This document shows, one piece after another, positions 10,646 to 17,555 of a stretch of DNA of 64,000 nt (positions are counted from its first letter, which is position 1; the number at the start of each line of letters is the position of its first letter). A program made the position numbers and the translations under genes. The notes below the pieces were generated by a model that saw only the letters and a list, made by a program, of their open reading frames with translations, was not told the DNA's origin and did no database searches. This stretch comes from JACCWP01 sp963801045 (GTDB lineage Bacteria > Actinomycetota > Actinomycetes > Propionibacteriales > Nocardioidaceae), in contig CAWDDC010000001.1 in the NCBI GenBank assembly GCA_963801045.1, positions 124,001 through 188,000 of the forward strand, read 5' to 3'.

Positions 10646-10664
10646 TTAGGGAAGCCTAAGCTAT
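10646..10664 (-). promoter_or_regulatory. Probable IdeR/DtxR-family iron box
   Basis: On the minus strand this site reads ATAGCTTAGGCTTCCCTAA. It matches the known IdeR/DtxR consensus TTAGGTTAGSCTAACCTAA at 15 of 19 positions, with the central palindromic core kept. It ends 16 bp upstream of the GTG of the siderophore-binding lipoprotein, exactly where a repressor would block transcription. A second site of equal quality precedes the FTR1 iron permease at 53.85 kb. The match is seen in the sequence; iron control is inferred from the family. Confidence 0.78.
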
Positions 10665-10762
10665 CAGCGGATGCGAGGATTGCGCACGCAGCTGGACCAT
10701 GGAGGGATGCACGGGTAGGGGTCCGGTGAGCGCGATCGCGGACCGCGGTACGTCAACAGGGG

Positions 10763-10834
10763 TGGGCGATACTGGGCTCGAACCAGTGACCTCTTCGGTG
10801 TGAACGAAGCGCGCTACCACTGCGCCAATCGCCC
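10763..10834 (-). tRNA. tRNA-Val (CAC)
   Basis: A 72 nt cloverleaf. The acceptor stem GGGCGAT pairs with ATCGCCC. The D arm contains GCAGTGGTAGCGC. The anticodon stem CTTCG/CGAAG closes the loop TTCACAC with anticodon CAC. The T arm is ACTGG-TTCGAGC-CCAGT. CCA is not encoded. It is nearly identical to the tRNA-Val(GAC) at 12.7 kb on the other strand, differing mainly in the anticodon and one stem pair. Confidence 0.95.
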
Positions 10835-10928
10835 CCGCGTCGACGACGGTGCATCGCCGAGCGGCCGTCAGCCTAGCGCACGGGACCGGTGTGACCTGCC
10901 CCACGGTGGGGTCGCCGAAGCCCGTCGC

Positions 10929-10944
10929 TCCGGACATGTCCGGA
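10929..10944. promoter_or_regulatory. 16-bp perfect palindrome upstream of the SsgA-like gene
   Basis: The sequence TCCGGACATGTCCGGA is a perfect inverted repeat with no spacer, about 150 bp upstream of the SsgA-like gene and 95 bp from the divergent tRNA-Val(CAC). Such a symmetric site is typical of a dimeric repressor operator. I cannot assign the regulator. Nothing else is recognised in the 10835-11093 gap. Confidence 0.4.
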
Positions 10945-11093
10945 CGCTCAATTCGGGACACTTTGGGCACGCTCACAATCTGTTGGAACCGGGTGCGGTC
11001 TCTGCGTTTCCCGACGCAGCGACGGGGGAAGGCTTTTCAGCGGTCGCCTGCTCCGCCCGTGTCCCCCGAACGCGCCGGAAGGATCACCTGCCG

Positions 11094-11522
11094 ATGCTGT
11101 CCCGTTCGTCCACCGTGCAAGCCACCCTCGTCCTCGAGCTCCTGGACGCCGAGGGCCTCACCAGCCCCGTGCAAGCGGAGCTGCGCTACGACTCCGGCGA
11201 CCCGTTCGCCGTGCGTGGTGACTTCTGCCTGGACGAGCAAGTGGTCCGCTGGGTCTTCGCCCGTTCGCTGCTGCGGACAGGTCTGTACGAGCCGACCGGC
11301 TCCGGCGACGTCCGGGTGCGCCCGTGGCTCGACCCCGACGGCCGGGCCGTGGTGCACATCGAGCTGTCCTCCCCCGACGGCGCCGCCGTGCTGCAGGCCC
11401 GGGCCGGCGACGTGGCCACGTTCCTGCGCCGTACCGAGGGCCTGGTGCCCCCCGGCTGCGAGAGCGCGCACGTCGACCTCGACCGCGCGCTGTCCCAGCT
11501 GCTCGACCAGCCCGCCGCCTGA
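11094..11522 (+). CDS. SsgA-family sporulation/cell-division regulator-like protein
   Basis: Small cytoplasmic protein (142 residues) of the SsgA-like family, which in streptomycetes helps position FtsZ and remodel the wall at septa. ATG at 11094 follows GGAAGG. Family features visible: an N-terminal VQATLVLELLDAEGLTSPVQ, the core LRYDSGDPFAVRGDFC, VVRWVFARSLLRTGLYEPTG, GDVRVRPW and AVVHIELSSPDGAAVLQARA. The order and length match the family throughout, with no frameshift. It stands alone behind a tRNA and a palindromic site, and faces the aminotransferase gene. Which SsgA subclass it belongs to cannot be decided here. Confidence 0.85.
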   Translation: MLSRSSTVQATLVLELLDAEGLTSPVQAELRYDSGDPFAVRGDFCLDEQVVRWVFARSLLRTGLYEPTGSGDVRVRPWLDPDGRAVVHIELSSPDGAAVLQARAGDVATFLRRTEGLVPPGCESAHVDLDRALSQLLDQPAA

Positions 11523-11527
11523 CCCCC

Positions 11528-11545
11528 GCCGACCCACCCGTCGGC
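11528..11545. terminator. Small hairpin between converging genes
   Basis: GCCGAC-CCACCC-GTCGGC forms a 6 bp all-perfect stem 5 bp after the SsgA-like stop, between that gene and the converging aminotransferase gene. There is no T-tract, as is common in high-GC actinobacteria. A bidirectional terminator is possible but unproven. Confidence 0.35.
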
Positions 11546-11558
11546 CGCCGTCCCGGCC

Positions 11559-12402
11559 TCAGGGGTCGGTGTGCTCGGCCGACCGTTCCGCGAACGTCTT
11601 CGCCACCTGCGCCGTCACCGGGCCCGGCGCCGCGACGTCCCGCTCGTCGACCCGGTGCACCGCCTGCACGTCCCGGGTGGTGCTGGCCAGGAACACCTCG
11701 TCGGCCTCTGCGAGCACCTCGACCGGGACGTCGCGCTCGTGGACCTCGCACCACTCGAGCAGCAGCTGGCGGGTGATGCCCGCCAGGCAGCCCGACGCCA
11801 GCGTCGGCGTGACCGCCTCGCCGTCGATGACGACCACGATGTTCGAGCCGGTGCCCTCGCACAGCAGCCCGACGGTGTTGGCGAAGATCGCCTCGCTGCC
11901 GCCACGTTGGTGGGCGTAGTCCAGCGCCACGACGTTCTCCGCGTACGACGTCGTCTTCAGTCCGGCCACCGCCCCGCGCTCGTTACGCGGCCAGGGCACC
12001 GTCGAGACCGCGGTGGTCGCGGGCCAGTCGCCGAGCGCGTCGCTCACGACCGCGACGGTCGGCGGCCCGTCGCCGCGGTCGGACCCCAGCGGCGAGGGCC
12101 CGCCGGTGACGGTGATCCGGAGCCGCCCGAGACCGACCAGGTCGTCGGCCGCCAGCACCGCCTCGACCGCACCGCGCAGCACGCTCGTCGGCCGGCGGGG
12201 TGATGCCGAGGCCGGCGAGCGAACGGCTCAGCCGGGCCAGGTGGCGGGTGAGGGCGAACGGCTCCCCGGCCACCGTCTTGACGGTCTCGAAGGCCCCGTC
12301 GCCGACCACCAGCCCGTGGTCCAGCACGCTCAGGGCCGGCTCGTCAGCCCGGTCCAGCAGTCGCCCGTTCACCCATGCCCGCATGCCCTTCACGGTACTC
12401 AT
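11559..12402 (-). CDS. Class IV aminotransferase / aminodeoxychorismate lyase-like
   Basis: PLP-dependent fold-type IV enzyme, probably 4-amino-4-deoxychorismate lyase (folate synthesis) or a branched-chain amino-acid aminotransferase. The start MRAWVNGRLLDRADEPALSV and LDHGLVVGDGAFETVKTVAG are typical of PabC-like proteins. The PLP-binding lysine is probably that in GLKTTSYAENVVALDYA, and NTVGLLCEGTGSNIVVV and SGCLAGITRQLLLEW are the family's cofactor-binding loops. A one-base insertion near 12183 breaks the frame; corrected length is about 280 residues. ATG at 12402 (MSTVKGM) or 12384 may start translation. No folate or chorismate genes adjoin it, so the exact substrate is open. Confidence 0.82.
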
Positions 12403-12421
12403 CCGACGCCCGCGGGGTGAG

Positions 12422-12452
12422 TTGGAGGAGGGCCCGGGCGATCGGCTAGGGT
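12422..12452 (+). promoter_or_regulatory. Candidate promoter for the Gly-Cys-Val tRNA cluster
   Basis: TTGGAG (12422-12427) and TAGGGT (12447-12452) are separated by 19 bp, a plausible -35/-10 pair about 40 bp before tRNA-Gly. The aminotransferase gene is transcribed away on the other strand from 12402. Spacing and -10 shape fit a high-GC sigma-70-type promoter, but no more can be shown. Confidence 0.4.
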
Positions 12453-12490
12453 ACTCGCGCACCGCGGGGGACCCCCTCGCGCGACTGCAT

Positions 12491-12562
12491 GCGGACGTGG
12501 CTCAGTGGTAGAGCATCACCTTGCCAAGGTGAGGGTCGCGGGTTCGAATCCCGTCGTCCGCT
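12491..12562 (+). tRNA. tRNA-Gly (GCC)
   Basis: A 72 nt cloverleaf. The acceptor stem GCGGACG pairs with CGTCCGC. The D arm contains GCTCAGTGGTAGAGC. The anticodon stem TCACC/GGTGA encloses TTGCCAA, giving anticodon GCC. The T arm is GCGGG-TTCGAAT-CCCGT. First of three co-oriented tRNA genes. Confidence 0.96.
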
Positions 12563-12590
12563 CGGAGCGGGTCACGAGCAGGCCTGTCCT

Positions 12591-12661
12591 GGTGGAGTGG
12601 CCGAGAGGCGAGGCAACGGACTGCAAATCCGTGTACACGGGTTCGAATCCCGTCTCCACCT
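12591..12661 (+). tRNA. tRNA-Cys (GCA)
   Basis: A 71 nt cloverleaf. The acceptor stem GGTGGAG pairs with CTCCACC. The anticodon stem ACGGA/TCCGT encloses CTGCAAA, giving anticodon GCA. The T arm contains CGGGTTCGAATCCCG. It lies 28 bp after tRNA-Gly, probably in the same transcript. Confidence 0.96.
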
Positions 12662-12698
12662 CGGTCATTGTGCCGGGCCGAGACCCGTGCACCGACTA

Positions 12699-12770
12699 GG
12701 GCGATTGGCGCAGTGGTAGCGCGCTTCCTTGACACGGAAGAGGTCACTGGTTCAAACCCAGTATCGCCCA
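12699..12770 (+). tRNA. tRNA-Val (GAC)
   Basis: A 72 nt cloverleaf. The acceptor stem GGGCGAT pairs with ATCGCCC. The anticodon stem CTTCC/GGAAG encloses TTGACAC, giving anticodon GAC. The T arm is ACTGG-TTCAAAC-CCAGT. The next three bases are CCA (12771-12773), so the 3' end may be encoded. The accessory stretch 12.8-19.6 kb begins immediately downstream. Confidence 0.96.
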
Positions 12771-12779
12771 CCAGCAACA

Positions 12780-13060
12780 CCGCAGGTCAGAGGCACAAGG
12801 CGACTGCGGAGCAGGCGGCGCGTGCAGAGCACGTGCTCTGGGATCTCCCGCTGGAAGTGCTGTTGCTCCCCAGCGAGGCGACGCGTGACCGCTCTGGTGC
12901 TGCCCGCGGCGGCATGCCAGCCGTGGTGCGCCCACCACAACGACAGCGCGACGGCCAGTCCGGGCCAAGGGGCTGACGTCAAGGCCGATTGGGCGACGAC
13001 CCAGCACTGTCGACGACGCAGGTGGTCGACGTCCGGCTCGGTAGCACCGTCGTTCGGGTC
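12780..13060 (-). pseudogene. Possible remnant or frameshifted paralogue of the LexA-box gene at 41.4 kb
   Basis: On the minus strand the segment VDHLRRRQCWVVA, then PWPGLAVALSLWWAHHGWHA, resembles VEQLRRRHCWVLG and PWPGLVAEWRRTAAGWEARV of the small gene at 41350-41616. The likeness is seen by eye over about 45 residues. No clear start is present, and the open frame runs on into the tRNA-Val gene, so the C-terminus is not credible as read. It may be a real small gene with an indel, or a decayed copy. No LexA box like that of the paralogue was seen upstream. Confidence 0.35.
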
Positions 13061-13273
13061 AAGGGCTCTGACACAGTCCCAGCAGGTCCTGACCCGCCCG
13101 CCGACCCCGTGTCCTGTCACGACCCTTCCCGTCGACACTCGGCCAGCAGGCCGGGCCACGGGCGGCGCTCCGATCCACAGCCGGCCTGTCATCGAAACAA
13201 CCGAACGGACCCGATGAGTTCGTGGCCCGCGGCCGGTCCAAGCTCGTGACACACCCGAGGAAAGGACACCGCC

Positions 13274-13880
13274 ATGTCAGAGCTTCTCGTCGACTTCATC
13301 ACCTCCCTCGACGGCAACGCATCGGGAGAGGGCTGGCCCGGGTTCTGGGGCCTCGAGGGCCCGGAGTACCTCGCTTGGCTCGGCGAGCAGCCCGAGGTCA
13401 CCTACCTGATGGGAGCGAACACCTACCGCCTGATGTCAGGCTTCGCCGCCGGCGAGGTCCCGGATGGCCAAGACGAGTTCAGGGCCGAAGAAGAGGCGTC
13501 CGTCGACGAGCTCACGCAAGCGTCCAAGGTGGTGTTCTCCTCCTCGCTCGAGGAGCCACTGACGTGGGCCAACTCCACGCTCGTCCGCGACGACGCCGTC
13601 GAGGCGGTCCGCGCCATGAAGGACGAACGGCTCGGGGCTCCTCAGCACGATCGGCAGCCTCAGCCTGTGCCGGTCCCTGCTACGGGCCGGACTCGTCGAC
13701 CGCTTCCGGGTCGGGATGTTCCCGGTGATCACCGGGGCCACGGGCGCGGAACGCATCTACGACGGCTACCCGGACGTCGCCCTCGAGATGATCGAGCACC
13801 GCACCTTCGACGGCCGCATCCAGCTGGTCGAGTACAAGCCACGCGTGCTCGAGCACCCGCCGCTCGGCGCCCCTGCGTGA
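13274..13880 (+). CDS. Dihydrofolate reductase-family protein (RibD C-terminal-like)
   Basis: Probable NADPH-dependent reductase of the DHFR/RibD-C fold with unknown substrate. ATG at 13274 follows GAGGAAAGG. Family features: SELLVDFITSLDGNASGEGW at the N-terminus, TYLMGANTYRLMSGFA, KVVFSSSLEEPLTWANSTLV, and after the frameshift GSLSLCRSLLRAGLVDRFRV then FPVITGATGAERIYDG. A one-base frameshift near 13633 splits it just before the cofactor loop; corrected length is about 201 residues. It is the first complete gene after the tRNA cluster. Proteins of this type are common accessory genes in actinobacteria, so the biological role is not inferred. Confidence 0.8.
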
Positions 13881-13888
13881 CGTCGCCC

Positions 13889-13907
13889 CGTCCGCAGGGG
13901 TCGGACG
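13889..13907 (+). terminator. Hairpin just after the DHFR-like gene
   Basis: CGTCCG-CAGGGGT-CGGACG forms a 6 bp perfect stem 8 bp beyond the stop codon. There is no T-run. A terminator is the simplest reading for a hairpin at a gene end facing a converging gene. Confidence 0.4.
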
Positions 13908-13985
13908 CCACCGACGGTGACCGCACTCCGTGTGAGCACGAGGTCGGCGACTGACCACGCCCACCAGCAGGACCCGCTCGGCGAG

Positions 13986-14639
13986 TCAGCCCGAGATCGC
14001 CGCGACGGCTCGATCGGTCGCTGACGACCACGGCCGTGCCGCGACGGTCGGTGTGCCCCGTCGCTGGCACTCGCCCTCGAGCCACTGCGCCTTGAGCCGG
14101 CTGGTGCGGGCCGGGAGGCTGGCGTCGTACGGGGCGTCGCCTGCTTCGCGGCCGACGACGTTGGCCGCGATCTGCGCCTCGTCGTGCTCCTGGACGAACA
14201 GCGCCCGCACCCTGCCCCCGTTGGCGCGACCGGCGAACTCCGTCTGGTCCGCGAGCTCCGGCAGGATGAAGTCGCCCTCGATGATGGTCGGCATCTCGCC
14301 GTCGAGGCGGTCTCCGACGACCGCGTCGAGCACCGGCTGGTACACCTGCCGCGACACGTCCAGGAAGTGCGCCACGTGCTGCTCATCGGTGAAGGCGCTG
14401 AACTCCGACCAGTGGGTTCGCCAGAAGTGCAGCAGCGGCTGCTGCTTCGGCGTGGTGAGCGTCTCGAGCGCGGTCTGGATGTCGTCGAGCTGGGTGACGT
14501 TGACGCCGAACCGTTGACCGAGGCCGGCCGCCACGGTGGTCTTGCCCACGCCGCTCGCACCGCCGATCAGCAGCACGTGCCACTCGCGGTCGGGACGTGC
14601 CACGGCACCACCGTAGGGGCCGTGGCGGACCGGGTGCAT
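13986..14639 (-). CDS. P-loop kinase-like protein (2-phosphoglycerate kinase type)
   Basis: ATP-binding protein of the small P-loop kinase class. The Walker A motif GGASGVGKTT is near residue 27. QLDDIQTALETLTTPKQQP, with an acidic pair, follows where such kinases hold a catalytic acid, and MPTIIEGDFILPELAD resembles the region seen in 2-phosphoglycerate-kinase-like and related ATPases. Length is up to 217 residues, and GTG at 14603 is an equally possible start. No frameshift is apparent. Neighbours give no pathway, and the substrate is unknown. It lies within the accessory stretch after the tRNA cluster. Confidence 0.65.
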   Translation of the reverse strand: MHPVRHGPYGGAVARPDREWHVLLIGGASGVGKTTVAAGLGQRFGVNVTQLDDIQTALETLTTPKQQPLLHFWRTHWSEFSAFTDEQHVAHFLDVSRQVYQPVLDAVVGDRLDGEMPTIIEGDFILPELADQTEFAGRANGGRVRALFVQEHDEAQIAANVVGREAGDAPYDASLPARTSRLKAQWLEGECQRRGTPTVAARPWSSATDRAVAAISG

Positions 14640-14687
14640 GCGCTACGTCCGGCGCCCGCTCGCCAGATCCCGCCCCCGTCGCCGTGA

Positions 14688-14809
14688 CAACCACCTGCTG
14701 CGAGGCACACGATGGGACCAGCGCCCCGCCTCGACCGGCCCAGACCCCGTCGCCGCGGCATCCACTGGGGACTTCTCGTCAAGACCCGGCCTGGGAGGGC
14801 ACGTCATGA
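14688..14809 (+). CDS. Possible 40-residue peptide upstream of the DUF6907-like gene
   Basis: A GTG-started frame, VTTTCCEAHDGTSAPP then a proline-rich tail, stops with TGA overlapping the ATG of the next gene (ATGA). That overlap is typical of translational coupling, and a CC pair near the start is unusual. No ribosome-binding site stands out and codon evidence is weak, so this is only a candidate. Confidence 0.22.
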
Positions 14810-15213
14810 CCCCCATCACCGCCGCACCGACCCGCAGGGCATCCCACGTGGAGCCGTCCCTGCTCGCGGACGTACCGGCGCCGTGCCCACCGTGGTGCCA
14901 GGTGGTCACGCACCAGGAGACGCTCACCGAGGACGTGGTGCACGAGGGACCGCTCGTCCCGACCCTCGTCGTACCGCTCGATGACGGCCTCGACACCCCG
15001 GGGACCGCCCGACTGATCGGCGCCCGGATCCTGGCCGACGCGACCGCTGCCGGAGGCATCGCCCGCCCCGTCGCGCAGGTGATCCCGGACAGCCCCGCCA
15101 CGGAGATCGCCGAGATGGACGCGCCCACGCTGCGGCAGCTGGTGAGGCAGCTGCGAGCCCACGCCGACGCGCTGGAGTCACTGTCCGACGAGCTGGAGGC
15201 CCTCGGCGGCTGA
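14806..15213 (+). CDS. DUF6907-like protein with CPPWC motif
   Basis: Protein of 135 residues with no known activity. ATG at 14806 follows GGAG. The mark is PAPCPPWCQVVTHQE about residue 26, then DVVHEGPLVPTLVVPLDDG, a Cys-x3-Cys start and a histidine-glycine step like those I associate with DUF6907 proteins of actinobacteria. The C-terminal helix, APTLRQLVRQLRAHADALES, looks like a coiled coil. Family assignment is from memory of motif style, not a search. Genes of that kind are frequent in mobile or variable regions, which agrees with the location downstream of a tRNA cluster. Confidence 0.5.
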   Translation: MTPITAAPTRRASHVEPSLLADVPAPCPPWCQVVTHQETLTEDVVHEGPLVPTLVVPLDDGLDTPGTARLIGARILADATAAGGIARPVAQVIPDSPATEIAEMDAPTLRQLVRQLRAHADALESLSDELEALGG

Positions 15214-15261
15214 GGCTGCGGCTCGGCTGAGCGCGGTCCGCAGGACGGGCGGCACCGGCAC

Positions 15262-15804
15262 CTAGCGGTGATCGACAGGCTTGGAGAAGCTCTGCCGGCG
15301 TGGCGCCCAGTCGTACGGGACGGGCGGCTGCCGTGCGGACTTCTGGGACTTCACCGACACGCGGACCTCGTCCGGAAGACGCAGACAGCCTCGCGCCACC
15401 TCGTACGTGGCCGTCCCCGAGCGGCCGTAGCGGACGCGCAGGTCGACATCGCAGTGGAGCAGCAATCGCGGCGTACGGTCGTGCCACCCGTCGATCCGCA
15501 ATGCCTGCCAGTCCGTCCCCCGCCAGATGCCGCCGGCGAGGTAGTACTCAGGTCCGTGGTTGCGTCGGTTCGTGTCGAGGTACACGTAGAGGTTGATCAG
15601 CCGGCGGCGGTTGACGGAGTCGAACGTGGTGCGAACGAGCACCGTGCGCTCGTTGGCAACGTGCACGGAGCGGATGTCGACACCCCTCCGCGCATCGTTG
15701 GCTCGATCCGTGAACGTGTCGGTCGCGGCCGCGGCGGGAGGCACCGCGGTCGCCACCGCAGGGACAGCGGCCATCAGCACGAGTGCGGTACGCCAGATCC
15801 GCAT
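15262..15804 (-). CDS. Secreted protein, unknown function (tandem paralogue A)
   Basis: Exported protein of 180 residues. ATG at 15804 follows GAGGAG. A Sec signal peptide, MRIWRTALVLMAAVPAVATA, ends near VPPAAAA. The mature protein has TDTFTDRANDARRGVDIRSV, a pattern often seen at the start of secreted beta-sandwich hypotheticals, then NRRNHGPEYYLAGGIWRGTD. Two cysteines (LLLHCDVDLRV and VARGCLRLP) may form a disulfide. The block around NxGPEY and the C-terminal CLRLP/RCLGSP step recur in the next gene, so the two are tandem paralogues in the same direction. No function is recognised. Confidence 0.7.
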   Translation of the reverse strand: MRIWRTALVLMAAVPAVATAVPPAAAATDTFTDRANDARRGVDIRSVHVANERTVLVRTTFDSVNRRRLINLYVYLDTNRRNHGPEYYLAGGIWRGTDWQALRIDGWHDRTPRLLLHCDVDLRVRYGRSGTATYEVARGCLRLPDEVRVSVKSQKSARQPPVPYDWAPRRQSFSKPVDHR

Positions 15805-15830
15805 CAGATCTCCTCGAGAGGTGCGGGCAC

Positions 15831-16607
15831 TTAGTCCAGGGCCGGGTGTTGCACCAGGCCGTGCCGGACTCGAGCGCCCTCCGAAACCGCAAGGCCGTCC
15901 AGATCTCCGGTATCTCCCTCGGGCTGTCGGCACGTGCAGCCGCCGGCTCTGCCCGCCCACCAGGAGGCGAACTTCCGGTAGTACGGAGCACCGTCGGCCG
16001 TCCCCCAGGCCGTGCCGTCATCGTCGTACCGGGTGAGACGCCAGGTGGTCGGGCTCCACCGCACCTTGGCCGGGCTGCCCAGGCAACGGCGCGGAATCGT
16101 CAACCGGATGACATCGGTGGCGTAGTTCACGTGCGTGCGCCACTGGGCACACTGCACGGATCGACCGTTCCACCCCCACGTGTCGACCTTGCCGACCCAT
16201 CGCCCGGTGTGGCCGTCGCCATCCGCGGCGAACTCCTGATCGAACACGTACTCCGGGCCGGAGTTCCGCCTGCTCACGTCGAACCAGACCGTGATCGCGT
16301 TCAGCCGCTGCCGGGTGAACTCGAACCCGTCGATCTGGACCACGAACCGTCCGCGTGTTGCGTAGGACAGCAGGCTGTACTCCATGTTCGCGCCGAACGC
16401 ACCGTCCCGCCGGTGGCCGTAGTCGTAGAGGTAGAACGGGCACCGCGCTGCCCCCTGGCGACAGGAAGAAGCCGCGTCGGTGTCCGACGACTGCACCGCG
16501 CCCGCCGTCCTGGGAGGGTTAGCGATGGCTCCAGTCGGGACCACCAGAACGGCACCCGTGATAGCGATACCCGCCGCCGTGACGAGTGCAAGAAGTCGTG
16601 ATTTCAT
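15831..16607 (-). CDS. Secreted protein, unknown function (tandem paralogue B)
   Basis: Exported protein of 258 residues. ATG at 16607 starts MKSRLLALVTAAGIAITGAV, a clear signal peptide with cleavage near AIANPP. It shares with the downstream gene the block RRNSGPEYVFDQEFAADGDG, a WVGKVDTWGW strand, and IPRRCLGSPAKVRWSPTTWR near the end. Extra segments are an N-terminal CRQGAARCPFYLYDYGHRRD and a C-terminal CTCRQPEGDTGDLDG, so cysteines are more numerous. The last 20 residues may be read-through from an indel, since the paralogue ends earlier. The gene is followed after 26 bp by paralogue A. No function can be given. Confidence 0.65.
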   Translation of the reverse strand: MKSRLLALVTAAGIAITGAVLVVPTGAIANPPRTAGAVQSSDTDAASSCRQGAARCPFYLYDYGHRRDGAFGANMEYSLLSYATRGRFVVQIDGFEFTRQRLNAITVWFDVSRRNSGPEYVFDQEFAADGDGHTGRWVGKVDTWGWNGRSVQCAQWRTHVNYATDVIRLTIPRRCLGSPAKVRWSPTTWRLTRYDDDGTAWGTADGAPYYRKFASWWAGRAGGCTCRQPEGDTGDLDGLAVSEGARVRHGLVQHPALD

Positions 16608-16937
16608 CAGTGACTGCCCCCTGTGCAATCTGCGTTGGCGGCAGGCACCGCCAACCCCGAGGTGTGCGCAAACGCCCGCACCTGACGGTGTGGCCGAGAA
16701 CATCCCCGAGCGTCACACCCACCAGCGCCGTTGTCCGCTGAGTTCGCAAAGGCACGGTGCGCGAGCACTCGCGGTCACCACCGCGAGTAGCAACCGTGGG
16801 AGGCGGACAAGCCACCGGCCCACTCCTGCCGCAGCCAGCCGTCATGCCACACGGACCAACCTGTTGCGAGTGTCCAGCCCGGAAATCATCGGCTGGTCGA
16901 TCATGGTGGACGGATGACGCTTGGCCGAGGGGGTCAC
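16608..16937. other. Gene-free stretch
   Basis: About 330 bp between a minus-strand secreted-protein start and the plus-strand 41-residue gene. GC is visibly lower than in neighbouring genes. It must hold the divergent promoters, but no clear box or repeat is seen. Confidence 0.5.
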
Positions 16938-17063
16938 GTGGAGGGTCAGTACATGTGCGTCACCGGCGGGCCCGCCGGCCCGGACGGGGTCTGCGTCGAG
17001 CACGGTGAGACCGCGTGCGTCCTCGAGGTCATCGCCTGGGAGCTGCTGCTCGTCGACGGCTAG
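16938..17063 (+). CDS. 41-residue cysteine protein, copy 1 of a duplicated small gene
   Basis: GTG at 16938 after GAGGGGG starts a 41-residue protein that reads VEGQYMCVTGGPAGPDGVCV and continues EHGETACVLEVIAWELLLVDG. A second gene at 18889 encodes a clear relative, with the shared pattern YMCxTGxPAxxDxVCxEHGETAC. The three cysteines and one histidine (Cys-x11-Cys-x2-His-x4-Cys) suggest a metal site or disulfide, but no known domain is recognised. The conserved pattern in two copies argues strongly that it is translated. An in-frame ATG at 16914 is an alternative start, but copy 2 supports the GTG. It converges on a small membrane-protein gene 3 bp away. Confidence 0.7.
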   Translation: MEGQYMCVTGGPAGPDGVCVEHGETACVLEVIAWELLLVDG

Positions 17064-17066
17064 TGG

Positions 17067-17291
17067 TCAGCCCTCGTTCGTCGCCGCCTGCTGGTCGCTG
17101 CGGGTGCGAGCGGGCGACCTCGCGTCCGTGGCCACGTGCTTGCCGCCGGTGCTGCCGCGGATGTCGGAGGCCTCGGCCCGTCGCGCCACCGGTACCGGAC
17201 GAGGGTCGTCCCGATTGACCACGAGCAACCAGACGAGAAGGAACATCGCCACGCCTGAGCCAAGCCACAGCGATAACGCCAGCAGCAACAT
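17067..17291 (-). CDS. Small single-helix membrane protein
   Basis: A 74-residue protein from ATG at 17291, which follows GGAGG. It starts MLLLALSLWLGSGVAMFLLV, one long transmembrane helix, then NRDDPRPVPVARRAEASDIR, a charged cytoplasmic or external tail. There is no recognisable domain and no frameshift. It lies between the two copies of the small cysteine protein and ends 3 bp from copy 1 on the opposite strand. Function unknown. Confidence 0.6.
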   Translation of the reverse strand: MLLLALSLWLGSGVAMFLLVWLLVVNRDDPRPVPVARRAEASDIRGSTGGKHVATDARSPARTRSDQQAATNEG

Positions 17292-17555
17292 CCGTACCTC
17301 CGAGGTCCAGGGAGGAGACACTGAGCGCGCTCCACGTCCGGGAGACGCTTGGTGCCTGTGCAGGCGCCCTCGGTCACCGACGGGGGGCGGTGGCCGAGGG
17401 CGTTGGTACGACCCTCACACGCGCATCGCCGTCGCCGTGTCGTTGTCACCCAACTGGGGCATGCGCGTACGGAACGTGTGCGCGCGAGCAACGTTGCCGT
17501 TACCCGGCGTCACCAATTGTGCAAGGCGGGCCTCCACGTCAGGTGCCGCAGCCAG

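Noticed and set aside
12699..13060. Phage or integrative-element attachment site at tRNA-Val
   Set aside because: No integrase gene and no second copy of the tRNA 3' end were found in the window, so only a suspicion of an island is reported.
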